This document shows positions 25,556-34,062 of a stretch of 64,000 bases of DNA, in pieces. A model generated the notes under the pieces. The model did no database searches. It was not told the DNA's origin and saw only the letters and a program-made list of their open reading frames with translations. Every line of letters begins with the position of its first letter. Position 1 is the first letter of the stretch. Source of the DNA: Bradyrhizobium guangxiense (GTDB lineage: Bacteria; Pseudomonadota; Alphaproteobacteria; Rhizobiales; Xanthobacteraceae). The stretch is from positions 1,022,501 to 1,086,500 of the forward strand of contig NZ_CP022219.1 in NCBI RefSeq assembly GCF_004114915.1, read 5' to 3'. The position numbers and the translations under genes are program-made.

Positions 25556-26509
25556 ATGGCCCCGCGCGCCAATTGGAAAGGCTTCCTGAGACTGTCCCTC
25601 GTCACCTGCCCCGTGGCGCTCTATCCGGCCACGTCTGAGAGCGAGAAGATCTCGTTCAATCAGCTCAACCGGCAGACCGGCCACCGTGTGAAGTACCTGA
25701 AGGTGGACGCCGAGACCGGCGACGAGGTGCCGAACGAGGACATCGTCAAGGGCTACGAGCTGGACAAGGGCCAGTACATCGAGGTGTCCAAGGAAGAGCT
25801 CGAGGAGATCGCGCTGGAGTCCACGCGCACCATCGAGATCGACGAGTTCGTCGCCAGGTCGGACATCGATCCGCGCTATCTGATCCGCCCCTATTACATC
25901 CGGCCCGACGGCAAGGTCGGCCACGACGCCTTCGCGGTGATCCGAGAAACCATCCGCGAGATGGACAAGGTCGCGATCGGGCGCGTGGTGCTGACCAACC
26001 GCGAGCACATCATCGCGCTGGAGCCGATGGACAAGGGCCTCGTCGGCACCCTGTTGCGCTACCCCTACGAGGTGCGCAGCGAGCAGGACTACTTTGACGA
26101 CATCCAGGACGTGAAGGTCACCAAGGACATGCTTGATCTCGCCCGGCACATCGTCAACCAGAAGGCCGGCCGCTTCGAGCCGGAGAAGTTCGAGGATCAT
26201 TACGAGACCGCGCTGATCGAGCTGATCAACGAAAAGCGCGCCGGCAAGGTGATCCGGCCGAAGGAGCGGCCGAAGGGCGAGAACGTCGTCGACCTCATGG
26301 AGGCGCTGCGGCGCAGCGTCGGCAAGGAGGCCAGAAAGGAAGTTAGGCAGGAGGCCACGCCCGCGAAGGCGGACAAGCCGGCCAAGAAGCCGAGGAAGGC
26401 CGCGGCCGGCCAGAAGGAGATGCTGATGCCGATCGCCGGCAAGAAGGCCGCCGCCAAGGAGACGTCCGCGAAGAAGCCGGCCACCGGAGCGCGACGGAAA
26501 TCGGCTTGA
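25556..26509 (+). CDS. ku: Ku DNA end-binding protein
   Basis: 317-aa bacterial Ku. It forms a homodimeric ring that threads on double-strand breaks and recruits LigD for non-homologous end joining. The Ku core runs from APRANWKGFLRLSLVTCPVALYPA at the start to about residue 250 (VKYLKVDAETGDEVPNEDIVKGYE, then DLARHIVNQKAGRFEPEKFEDHYE). The C-terminal 60 residues are a Lys/Ala-rich tail, typical of extended rhizobial Ku, thought to bind DNA. No ligD is in the window. Confidence 0.95.
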   Translation: MAPRANWKGFLRLSLVTCPVALYPATSESEKISFNQLNRQTGHRVKYLKVDAETGDEVPNEDIVKGYELDKGQYIEVSKEELEEIALESTRTIEIDEFVARSDIDPRYLIRPYYIRPDGKVGHDAFAVIRETIREMDKVAIGRVVLTNREHIIALEPMDKGLVGTLLRYPYEVRSEQDYFDDIQDVKVTKDMLDLARHIVNQKAGRFEPEKFEDHYETALIELINEKRAGKVIRPKERPKGENVVDLMEALRRSVGKEARKEVRQEATPAKADKPAKKPRKAAAGQKEMLMPIAGKKAAAKETSAKKPATGARRKSA

Positions 26510-26895
26510 GCGTGAAACATCCGGTCACGCCGGACGGACGATACTTCGTCGTCCGCGGACGTCTGTGGCGGATGGCGAGGCCCGATCTCGCAGAGGATGA
26601 GCGTGCGGCGCTGGTAAAGCGGCTGATGGCGGCAAGGCGCGCGGTCCGCGACGCCAAGGCGGAAAACGACCCGGACGCGGAAGTGGCTGCGCATCGCGCG
26701 GTGGACCAGGCCAAGCGCGCGCTGGGCGAGCGCGGCCCGGTCTGGTGGAAAGACGGCGCGCCGGACTTCAATCGTCACATGGCAAAGAACACGCCTTATG
26801 CCGCCTGGTACGCGAAGCTCCTCGCCGCGGGCGTCAAAGATCCTCGTCAGGGCACTCCGGACACGTCTCGCCGATCGAATCGAGGACATCGTTGA
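26506..26895 (+). CDS. Hypothetical Ku-linked protein
   Basis: About 129 aa, basic and Trp-containing: HPVTPDGRYFVVRGRLWRM, then a helical charged middle (RRAVRDAKAENDPDAEVAAH) and WWKDGAPDFNRHMAKNTPYA. Similar short proteins accompany ku/ligD loci in rhizobia as far as I recall, but no function is known. The TTG at 26506 overlaps the ku stop codon, or the GTG at 26512 may be used; either way it is in the ku operon. The 3' end overlaps the convergent gene by 62 bp. Confidence 0.7.
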   Translation: MSVKHPVTPDGRYFVVRGRLWRMARPDLAEDERAALVKRLMAARRAVRDAKAENDPDAEVAAHRAVDQAKRALGERGPVWWKDGAPDFNRHMAKNTPYAAWYAKLLAAGVKDPRQGTPDTSRRSNRGHR

Positions 26896-27103
26896 TCTCC
26901 GCGACGGCCTGATCGGCGGAGACGCCGTCCGGAGGATCCCGGCGCCCAATCTCGATCGCGCGTTTCCGAGCGTGCGGGTCGGCACGATCCCTGGCCCAGC
27001 CATGCTCCTCGCATTCGCAAATCGCGCCGGCCTCCTGCAGCACGTGGATGGCCCATCCTCGCAAGGTGCGGATCGCCGGCCGTCTTTCCCTGGTCATCAG
27101 CAT
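26834..27103 (-). CDS. Hypothetical small protein with Cys pairs
   Basis: 89-aa protein: MLMTRERRPAIRTLRGWAIH, then AGAICECEEHGW, DPHARKRAIEIGRR and a C-terminal ETCPECPDEDL. The two C-x-C/C-x-x-C-type pairs (CEC and CPEC) could bind zinc. AGGAG lies 9 bp before the ATG, which supports the start. Its 3' end overlaps the end of the convergent Ku-linked gene. Function unknown. Confidence 0.65.
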   Translation of the reverse strand: MLMTRERRPAIRTLRGWAIHVLQEAGAICECEEHGWARDRADPHARKRAIEIGRRDPPDGVSADQAVAEINDVLDSIGETCPECPDEDL

Positions 27104-27355
27104 GAAAGATCACTCCTGCGGGACGAATCCGTGCCCCCGCTAAATCGTTCCGGGCGTTAGCACGGAGCAGGGATTCGCAAACGGCAGGGCTAGGCTTGTC
27201 CACGTGTTCCGGAGGGCTGTGGAGAATGCGGGAGCAGGTCTTTTCTTCTAGCCGGGGGACGACAAGACGCGGCATGAAAGTGACAGCGCACTTCGGCCGC
27301 GGGCGTCGGAAATGCAATGAAAGGTTAGTTCACGGTCACGCAATTCCAAGTGGCG

Positions 27356-28558
27356 CTACTTGGTCGAGAGCACCTCGCCGAAGCGCTCCCACTGCTTGCC
27401 CGTGAAGCGCATGAACTGCAGCTGCTCGACCGGCAGATGATCACTCTCGCCGGTATTAACTTTGATGCCGGGCAGCAGCATCGGCAACTCCAGATCTTTG
27501 ATCGATAGTGCCTGCCGCAGGATGTTCTCGCGGCTCAGATCGTTCCCCGCCGCTTTCAGAACGTGCTCCAGCACCATGCCGTTGTTGTAGCCGTTGACGT
27601 AGTTGGAATCGCGGATGTCGCCGTCAGGCGCGTACCTCGCCATGTAGTCGCGCCATCCCTTGACGCCGAGATCGTCCGCCCATGTGGGATCGAGCGGATC
27701 CTTGACATAGGCGCTGGAGATGATGCCGGTGCTGGCGTCGAGCCCGGCGGGCTCCATCACCGAGGACATCCATACCGATACATTGGTCAGGAACGTCATC
27801 GGTCGCCAGTTGATCTCGAAAGTCTTGCGGATTGCCTGCGCAGCGAATTTCGGCGTCGCGGCGATCACGAGCGCATCCGCGCCAGTCGATTTGAGCTTCA
27901 CGATCTGGGAATCAATCGTCGGCTCGGTCGTCTCGTAGGTCGCCGCCGTGACGGCGACGTCGAATCGATCGCCAAGCACGTCCTTGAGGCCGGCGAGGTA
28001 GTCGCGGCCGAAATCGTCGTTCTGCGCCAGCACGGCGAAGGTGGCGTCGGACTTCTTCTGCAGCGCATAGCGCGCATATATGCGCGCCTCGTTGCGGAAC
28101 GGTGCCATCACGCCCATCAGCGCCAGAGGAAACTGCGCGGGATCACCGAACTTCGAGGCCCCCGAGGCGACGAACAGCTGGGGCACCTTCTTGCCCTGCA
28201 GATATTTGGCGATTGCCGTGTTATGCGCGGTCCCCATCGTCGAGAAGATGAACGAGACGTCGTCGCTCTCGACCAGCCGGCGCGTCTGCTCCACGGTCTT
28301 GGGTGGCACGTAGCTGTCGTCGAGCGAGAGCAGGTTGACTTTGCGGCCGTTGATGCCGCCGCGGTCGTTGACCATCTTGAAATATGCGACTTCGCCCTTA
28401 CCGAGGACGCCGAAAGCGGACACCGGCCCGCTATAGGGCATGGTCTGTCCGATGCGAATCTCGGTGGAGGTGATGCCGGGCTGGTCTTCGGCGACAGCCG
28501 GTGCTGCGAGAGCGGACCACACGACGCACAGCCCTGCAGCTGCAATGGCGCTCCGCAT
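27356..28558 (-). CDS. Branched-chain amino acid-type ABC binding protein (LivK family)
   Basis: 400-aa periplasmic protein of the type I binding fold. Signal peptide 1-23 (ending AVAE), then GITSTEIRIGQTMPYSGPVS, the usual first strand with ligand loop; SFIFSTMGTAHNTAIAKYLQ is the second ligand segment. It would bind an amino acid, amide or aromatic acid. GGGAGGA precedes the ATG. No LivHMGF genes are adjacent; only a broken GntR gene and a tRNA lie upstream. Confidence 0.92.
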   Translation of the reverse strand: MRSAIAAAGLCVVWSALAAPAVAEDQPGITSTEIRIGQTMPYSGPVSAFGVLGKGEVAYFKMVNDRGGINGRKVNLLSLDDSYVPPKTVEQTRRLVESDDVSFIFSTMGTAHNTAIAKYLQGKKVPQLFVASGASKFGDPAQFPLALMGVMAPFRNEARIYARYALQKKSDATFAVLAQNDDFGRDYLAGLKDVLGDRFDVAVTAATYETTEPTIDSQIVKLKSTGADALVIAATPKFAAQAIRKTFEINWRPMTFLTNVSVWMSSVMEPAGLDASTGIISSAYVKDPLDPTWADDLGVKGWRDYMARYAPDGDIRDSNYVNGYNNGMVLEHVLKAAGNDLSRENILRQALSIKDLELPMLLPGIKVNTGESDHLPVEQLQFMRFTGKQWERFGEVLSTK

Positions 28559-28636
28559 TCGGCTCCTCCCTGATGGCCGCGCTGACGACGGCTCCGTTAT
28601 CTGCAACATACGGAGCTCTCGGCCGGACAGCATCGG

Positions 28637-28954
28637 TTGGCGGTCACTCCGATCGCAGCCGCGGACGGCAGCTTTTCGCCGACCTGGATCGTGGCCCATG
28701 GCGATTTCCACGCCACGCTCGCCCAGGCCTGCGACAGCGCCTGGATGCTGCGCATCCGCGAGCTGTTGTTCGCCCATAATGAGCACTATCTCGACCTGGC
28801 GCGCAAGACCGACCGCGGCAATCGCGCCGCCGCGCGCGAACATTGGGAACTGATGGAGGAGGCGCTGGCACGCGACACCGACCGGGCAGTCGCTGCCATG
28901 ACTGCGCATATCGGCAAGACCCGGGACACGATCGAGCTGGTCCTGAGGCGGGCA
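28637..28954 (+). pseudogene. Remnant of a GntR-family regulator (FCD domain only)
   Basis: About 105 codons match the second half of an FCD ligand-binding domain: WIVAHGDFHATLAQACDSAW, RELLFAHNEHYLDLAR, REHWELMEEALARDTDRAV and AMTAHIGKTRDTIELVLRR. The metal-site His residues of FCD (HGDFH and HWE) remain. The DNA-binding winged helix and the first FCD helices are missing, and the frame runs on into the antisense of the tRNA gene. It was probably the regulator of the divergent livK gene before truncation. Confidence 0.65.
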
Positions 28955-28959
28955 GAGAC

Positions 28960-29035
28960 TGGTGGGCCCGGCAGGACTCGAACCTGCAACCAGACCGTTA
29001 TGAGCGGCCGGCTCTAACCATTGAGCTACAGGCCC
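28960..29035 (-). tRNA. tRNA-Ile2 (CAU anticodon, lysidine type)
   Basis: Reads as a full 76-nt cloverleaf: acceptor GGGCCTG/CGGGCCC, D stem GCTC/GAGC, anticodon stem GGCCG/CGGTC with loop CTCATAA, T stem GCAGG/CCTGC with TTCGAGT, and an encoded CCA end. The CAU anticodon would suggest Met, but the body (GCTCAATGGTTAGAGC and CTCATAA) matches bacterial tRNA-Ile2, where TilS converts C34 to lysidine so that it reads AUA. Confidence 0.9.
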
Positions 29036-29383
29036 CGCCGCGAGTCAGCTCGCGGGAATGCGGCCGGCAACGGTGCGCGGTTCGTTTACAGGGATGGAGG
29101 CGGGGGTGCAATGCTGGCCCGGGCGGACGGGAACGCCGGCGCGGCAGCGCGGGTCGTTTTCGAATACCCGAAATTTCCGATGATGCCTGTATACCCCTGT
29201 TTTGCCCGACGAAGCAAACCGCCTTGGGAAGCCGTGGACCTGCAGAGGCCCGGTTTTCGGGTCCCGTAACCCATTGATATCATTGGCCGCGTCTACTGTG
29301 CATGGGGTTGTTTTGCGACTTTTTGGTTTGGGGGGGGCCCTCCCGAGCCCCATCTCAGACTTGCGGCGGACCGCCACGCTCCG
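29036..29383. other. Intergenic region after the tRNA
   Basis: A 348-bp stretch without a supportable gene. It contains CCTGTTTTGCCCGACG and a GC-rich block with a run of Gs (near 29330-29345); the former looks like intergenic motifs I recall from Bradyrhizobium genomes. No integrase and no clear duplication of the tRNA 3' end are seen, so there is no evidence for an integrated element here. Confidence 0.4.
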
Positions 29384-30358
29384 CTAATCCACCGACACCC
29401 CGGCGAACTCCACCACCTTGCGCCACTTCTCGGTTTCGTCGGCGACGAGCTTGCCGAACTCGGCCGGCGTCATCGGCTTGGGGAGGCCGCCGACCTCAGT
29501 GAGACGCGCCACCAGCTTGGGATCCTTCAGCGCTTCGCCGACGGCCTTGTTGAGGACCTCGATCACCTCGCCCGGCGTCCCCTTCGGCGCGGAGATGCCG
29601 TAAAAGCCGACCGATTCGAAGCCCGGCACGGTCTCGGCGATTGCGGGCACGTCAGGTACGCTCGGCCAGCGCTGCGGCGAGGTCACGCCCAGCGCGCGGA
29701 CATTGCCGCCTTTCACCTGCTCCAGTGCGGAGGGCAGATTGTCGAAGATCAGCTGCACCTTGTTGGAGATGATGTCGGGGAATGCGATCGCCGAGCCGCG
29801 ATAGGGCACGTGCACCATGTCGCACTTCGTCATCACCTTGAACAGCTCCGCCGACATGTGCACCGAGGTGCCGTTGCCGGAGGAGGCAAAGGAGATCTTG
29901 CCGGGATTGGCCTTGCAATAGTCGACGAACTCCTGGACCGTCTTGGCCGGGAACGCGTTGGAGACGACGAGCATGTTGGTGAGCTGCATGATGCTGGCCA
30001 CCGGGGTGGTGTCGCGCAAAAAGTCGAACGGCAGCTTCTTGTAGAGCGAGGTCGAGATCGCGTTGTTGGGCGCGACGAACAGCAGCGTGTAGCCGTCGGG
30101 CGGTGAGTTGATCGCGGCGGCGGCGGCGATGTTGCCGCCGGAACCGGTGCGGTTCTCGACGATGAATTGCTGGCCGAGACGGTCCGACAGCCACTGCGCC
30201 ATGATCCGCGCCACGATGTCGACCGGCCCGCCAGCGGCAAAGCCGATCAGCCAGTGCACGGGGCGGTCGGGATAGGCGGCAGAGGCCGGAGGCGTGGCGC
30301 TGAAAAGACCTATGAGGACCGCGAGCCCGAAAACACCGTGACGCAAAATTCGCAACAT
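29384..30358 (-). CDS. Tripartite tricarboxylate-type binding protein (Bug/TctC family)
   Basis: 324-aa periplasmic protein: signal peptide 1-27 (ending ASA), then YPDRPVHWLIGFAAGGPVDI, the typical Bug family opening, and RTGSGGNIAAAAAINSPPDG, the ligand loop. GGGAGG lies just before the ATG. Family members bind carboxylates such as citrate or nicotinate; many are orphans without TctAB, as is the case here. Confidence 0.93.
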   Translation of the reverse strand: MLRILRHGVFGLAVLIGLFSATPPASAAYPDRPVHWLIGFAAGGPVDIVARIMAQWLSDRLGQQFIVENRTGSGGNIAAAAAINSPPDGYTLLFVAPNNAISTSLYKKLPFDFLRDTTPVASIMQLTNMLVVSNAFPAKTVQEFVDYCKANPGKISFASSGNGTSVHMSAELFKVMTKCDMVHVPYRGSAIAFPDIISNKVQLIFDNLPSALEQVKGGNVRALGVTSPQRWPSVPDVPAIAETVPGFESVGFYGISAPKGTPGEVIEVLNKAVGEALKDPKLVARLTEVGGLPKPMTPAEFGKLVADETEKWRKVVEFAGVSVD

Positions 30359-30459
30359 GACACCTCCCATTGTTCTATTGTGGTTGAGGGGCATGCTTTC
30401 ACAAAATCGGCGCCCTGCCTACATCGCCGCAAGTCGGTGTTGACGCAGGCCCGGCGGAA

Positions 30460-31446
30460 ATGACCATGAGATTCGCGATCATCGTTCTTGCGGCAGTCGT
30501 GCTTGGCGGCCCCGCCGCAGCTCAAACCGGAGGCAACGCCATTCCGACCACGAGCCATACCATTGGTCTTGCAATCAGTCTTGGCACCGCAACGCCCGGC
30601 GGCGGCTTTCCGCTCTATGGCAACGCCTTCGCCGAGGTGATGAACGCGGCCGATCCGCAAATCGCCATCGCGCCCCGCAACACCAAGGGCAGCAACGAGA
30701 ACATCCCGCTTCTGGAGAAGGGCGAGCTCGATCTCGCGCTGGTCGCGGGCGAGCCGGCCTATGAGGCCTTCGCCGGCATCGGGCGAACGCCGGTGCGGCT
30801 GAAGATCCTCACCGCGATCTATTCCAATCCCGGCATGTTCGTGGTGCGCGCGGACAGTCCCTACAGGACGATCCGCGATCTGGTCGGACAGCCCGTCGCG
30901 TTCGGCGCCAAGGGCTCGGGCCTGCCGATCCTGGCGCGTTATGTGCTGGATGGACTCGGCCTGAAGCAGGACGAGGATTTCAAGGCCGTCTATCTCGACC
31001 GCGCCGGCGACGGCCCTGCGATGGTCGAGGATGGCCGGGTGGCCGCGCTCTGGGGCGCCGGCATCGGCTGGCCCGGCTTTGCCGCGGTGGCATCGAGCGC
31101 CTCGGGCGCCCGCTTCATCGCACCTGATGTCGAAGAGATGACGCGCATCCGCGCCAAGCATTCCTTCCTGAAGCCGCTGCTGGTGCCGGCGGGCAGCTAT
31201 CCGAAGCAGGACGCGCCGATCGCGTCGCTGGGGTCGTGGAGCTTTGTGCTGACGCGCGAGGATCTGTCCGACGACGTCGCCTATCGCCTGGCGAAGACGC
31301 TGCACGGCCTCGAAGCGACCTTCTGCAGGAAGCTCGCCCAGGCCTGCGAGACCACCGCGTCGAACACGCTCGCCGCGGCGCCGAGGCCGGAGCTGATCCA
31401 TCCCGGCGTGATGAAATATTTTCGCGAGATCGGGGTGGTGAAATGA
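30460..31446 (+). CDS. TAXI-family TRAP transporter solute-binding protein
   Basis: 328-aa periplasmic protein with signal peptide (about 1-22, ending AAA). TAXI features: IGLAISLGTATPGGGFPLYG, the ligand-facing segment KGSNENIPLLEKGELDLALV, and AFGAKGSGLPILARYVLDGLG. TAXI proteins normally deliver carboxylates or glutamate to a fused TRAP membrane protein, which is not in the window. Divergent from the Bug-family gene. Confidence 0.88.
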   Translation: MTMRFAIIVLAAVVLGGPAAAQTGGNAIPTTSHTIGLAISLGTATPGGGFPLYGNAFAEVMNAADPQIAIAPRNTKGSNENIPLLEKGELDLALVAGEPAYEAFAGIGRTPVRLKILTAIYSNPGMFVVRADSPYRTIRDLVGQPVAFGAKGSGLPILARYVLDGLGLKQDEDFKAVYLDRAGDGPAMVEDGRVAALWGAGIGWPGFAAVASSASGARFIAPDVEEMTRIRAKHSFLKPLLVPAGSYPKQDAPIASLGSWSFVLTREDLSDDVAYRLAKTLHGLEATFCRKLAQACETTASNTLAAAPRPELIHPGVMKYFREIGVVK

Positions 31447-31462
31447 CGGCCGCTTAGTCGAC

Positions 31463-31565
31463 CGTCATTCCGGGGCGGTCCGCAGGACCGAACCCGGAAT
31501 CTCGAGATCCTCAGGTGCGCAATTGCGCACCGTAGTTCGGTGCTTCGCGCCGCCCCGGGATGACG
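31463..31565. repeat. Dispersed palindromic intergenic repeat
   Basis: Begins CGTCATTCCGGGGCGG and ends CCGCCCCGGGATGACG, so the ends pair with one mismatch. The inside has GGTCCGCAGGACC and GTGCGCAATTGCGCAC sub-palindromes. This style of repeat is common between Bradyrhizobium genes; here it lies between two convergent genes and may act as a bidirectional terminator. Confidence 0.75.
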
Positions 31566-31582
31566 ATCGCCTCAAGCGATCG

Positions 31583-32797
31583 TCACTTCTTCACCATGGC
31601 ACACGCCGGGTCCGGCGGCCCGAACGCCTTGTCGCCCGAGATCGTCGTGAGGATCTTGTAATAGTCCCACGGATATTTGCTCTCCTCCGGCGTCTTCACC
31701 TGCACCAGCCAGAGGTCGTGCACCATCAGATTGTCCTCGCGCAGTTTGCCGTTGCGGGCGAAGAAATCCTCGATCGGCTTCTCGCGCATCTTGGCGGCGA
31801 CCTTGAGCGGGTCGTCGGTGCCGGTCTCCTTGATGGCGTTGAGATAGTGCATCACGCTGGAATAGACGCCGGCCTGCCACATCGAGGGCATCTTGTTCAT
31901 CTTGGCGAAGTAGCGCTTCGACCATTCGCGGGTCTTGTCGTCCATGTCCCAATAGAACGACGTCGTCAGGAGCAGGCCCTGCGCCGCCTGCAGGCCGAGG
32001 CCGTGGATGTCGGTGATCAGCGCCAGCAGCGCCGCCATCTGCTGGCCGCCCTTGAACACGCCGAACTCCGAGCCGGTCTTGATCTCGTTCATGTTGTTGG
32101 GGGGACCGGCGGCAATGCCGATGATCTTGGCCTTGGAGGCCTGCGCCTGCAGCACGAAGGAGGAGAGATCCGGCGTTGCCAGCGGGGGCCGCACCGAGCC
32201 CAGCACCTTGCCGCCATTGGCGGTGACGACAGCGGAGGCGTCGCGCTCCAGCGAATGGCCGAAGGCGTAGTCGTCGGTGATGAAGAACCAGCTGTCGCCG
32301 CCGCGCTTGACCACCGCATCCGCAGTGCCGACCGCGAGCGCGCGGGTGTCGAACACCCACTGGATCGCGTAAGGCGAGCAGAACTTGCCGTGGAAGTCCG
32401 CGGTGCCGGTGGAGTGGGTGATGAACAGCCGCTTCTTCTCGTTGGCGATGTTCTGCACCGCAAGCCCGACCGCCGAGACCGGCACGTCGACGATCAGATC
32501 GACCTGGTCGACGTCGAACCAGCGTCGCGCGAGCGAGGCGCCGATGTCTGCCTTGAGCTGGTGGTCGCCGACCACGACGCTGATCGGCTTGCCGAGCACG
32601 GTGCCGCCGAAATCGTCGATCGCCATCTGCGCCGCCGTCACCGAACCCTGGCCGGTCGGCGCGGAGGCCGGGCCGTTCATGTCGGTGAGCACGCCAATCT
32701 TGACGACGTCGTCGGAAACCTGCGCCGATGCCGGGCTCGACATCAGCGTCGCCACCAAGGCGGCTGCGACCGGTAGTCCAAATCTCGTTGGATTCAC
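31583..32797 (-). CDS. ABC-type substrate-binding protein (LivK family)
   Basis: 404-aa periplasmic protein with a 25-residue signal peptide (ending ASAQ). The type I fold starts at VVKIGVLTDMNGPASAPTGQ; LFITHSTGTADFHGKFCSPY is the ligand segment and GLLLTTSFYWDMDDKTREWS the late domain. GTG start behind GGGGAGGA. It is closely similar in motif order to the binding protein at 56 kb (TTSFYWD, VQVKTPEESKY), so the two are paralogues. No permease or ATPase adjoins it. Confidence 0.92.
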   Translation of the reverse strand: MNPTRFGLPVAAALVATLMSSPASAQVSDDVVKIGVLTDMNGPASAPTGQGSVTAAQMAIDDFGGTVLGKPISVVVGDHQLKADIGASLARRWFDVDQVDLIVDVPVSAVGLAVQNIANEKKRLFITHSTGTADFHGKFCSPYAIQWVFDTRALAVGTADAVVKRGGDSWFFITDDYAFGHSLERDASAVVTANGGKVLGSVRPPLATPDLSSFVLQAQASKAKIIGIAAGPPNNMNEIKTGSEFGVFKGGQQMAALLALITDIHGLGLQAAQGLLLTTSFYWDMDDKTREWSKRYFAKMNKMPSMWQAGVYSSVMHYLNAIKETGTDDPLKVAAKMREKPIEDFFARNGKLREDNLMVHDLWLVQVKTPEESKYPWDYYKILTTISGDKAFGPPDPACAMVKK

Positions 32798-32898
32798 GCC
32801 TGTCCTCCCCTGATCCGGCTCGTTGGCCGGTGTTGCCCCCGGGGTGTGCCCCGGCTGAATTGGTTTCTTTTGCAACTATTTGGGGGCGGGCGTCAATG

Positions 32899-33792
32899 TC
32901 AGGCTGCGTAGCGGATCTGGCCTGCGGGCGAGGGATCGTAGCCGGTCAGCTCCTCGGCGCGCTGGCGCAGCCGCCTTTCGGCGAGAAACCGGATCAGGGC
33001 CTGCATGGCTGGGCGGAAATAGCTGCGCTGCCGCATCGCGAGGTCAAAGTTCTCCCAGATCAGCGGTACGAAATCGAGACCCGCCGAGCGCGCGGTGGCG
33101 CGCGTCGCGATCCCGCAATCGGCCTGGCCGGCGCGGACCAGTTCGGCGAGGTCCGGACCGGTCAGGCACGGCGTTGCGACCTGGCGCAGATCCCGCGTCG
33201 AGGCACCGGCGCGCTTGAGCAGCACGTCGAGCAGCATCTGCGCGCCCGTGCCCTGTTGCCGCATCGCCATCTTGGCGCCGAGCGCGAGCACGTCGCTCAG
33301 GCCGTGCAGGTGCTTCGGATTGCCCTGCGGCAGCACGAGGCCCTGTTCGCGGCGCGCGAACGCGACCAGCACCGCATCATGCAGGTCGGGAGCGGCACGC
33401 AGCGCTTCGATACTGGCGTCGCCAGCGAGATCGTCGGACGCATCCAGGCCGTGGAAGTGCACCGCCGCCGCCATCACCTCGTTGCGCTGCAGCCGCTCGA
33501 GCCCGCGCACGCTGCCCTCGCTCATCGAGCCCAGGCCAGAGCCGGATTCGCGCAAGGCCCAATCCAGGAGCTCGTCGTGGCTGCCACCCACGACCGGCGG
33601 CGGCTCCGCGATCAGCATGCCGGCTGGACGCGCGAGGCCCGACAGCACCCAGAGATCGAGCTCGTGCCGCGGGAAGAGCCACTTCCCGGTCACCTTGGTA
33701 CAAGGGATCGCGCCGGTGGTGACGAGTTCGTAGAGCTTGCGTTCGCCGAGCCGAAGATAGTCGGCGGCTTCGCTGGTCGTCAGGAATTCCAT
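32899..33792 (-). CDS. TupR-like regulator: excisionase-type HTH plus binding-protein domain
   Basis: 297-aa cytoplasmic regulator. Residues 1-55 are an excisionase/MerR-like helix-turn-helix (FLTTSEAADYLRLGERKLYE, then GKWLFPRHELDLW). The remainder is a periplasmic-binding-protein-like domain (MRQQGTGAQMLLDVLLKRAG, then QADCGIATRATARSAGLDF), the fold that senses molybdate or tungstate in this family. Divergent from tupA, it is best read as a tungstate- or molybdate-responsive repressor. A TGCAT-TCCT-ATGCA repeat sits 3 bp before its start codon. Confidence 0.82.
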   Translation of the reverse strand: MEFLTTSEAADYLRLGERKLYELVTTGAIPCTKVTGKWLFPRHELDLWVLSGLARPAGMLIAEPPPVVGGSHDELLDWALRESGSGLGSMSEGSVRGLERLQRNEVMAAAVHFHGLDASDDLAGDASIEALRAAPDLHDAVLVAFARREQGLVLPQGNPKHLHGLSDVLALGAKMAMRQQGTGAQMLLDVLLKRAGASTRDLRQVATPCLTGPDLAELVRAGQADCGIATRATARSAGLDFVPLIWENFDLAMRQRSYFRPAMQALIRFLAERRLRQRAEELTGYDPSPAGQIRYAA

Positions 33793-33794
33793 CC

Positions 33795-33808
33795 TGCATT
33801 CCTATGCA
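33795..33808. promoter_or_regulatory. Candidate operator at the tupR start
   Basis: TGCAT-TCCT-ATGCA is a perfect 5-4-5 inverted repeat covering the ribosome-site region of the tupR-like gene. Autoregulation is inferred. A second inverted repeat, GAACGAT-CCTGA-ATCGTTC (33935-33953), lies in the middle of the 270-bp divergent region. Confidence 0.35.
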
Positions 33809-34062
33809 AATTCTTGCTTCTTTTTGACGTTCGACGCAGGTGGAATTCTGCATTTTCAATTGGTGTCCGCGGGAACCATGCCCGATCATCTCGCTGCTTT
33901 GCAACACATCCGCGCGCGCGATTTCTGCTTTGGTGAACGATCCTGAATCGTTCGGCGCGTTGCCGAAATTTCCCGGGTGACGTGCGCAAAAAGCAGTCGC
34001 GTCACGAGCGCGGCGCAATCGGTCAGCATCATGATCACGTCATAGCCAAGGGAACCCCGATC

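Noticed and set aside
27104..27355. Features between the Cys-pair gene and livK
   Set aside because: No convincing reading frame, hairpin or promoter pair was found in this 252-bp gap.
28955..29017. Continuation of the FCD-domain frame to 29017
   Set aside because: These codons are the antisense strand of tRNA-Ile2.
28960..29035. Reading the CAU tRNA as tRNA-Met
   Set aside because: The D arm, the anticodon-loop context CTCATAA and the acceptor fit tRNA-Ile2 rather than initiator or elongator Met.
29036..29383. tRNA-associated attachment site or genomic island boundary
   Set aside because: No integrase and no direct repeat of the tRNA 3' end were found in the window.
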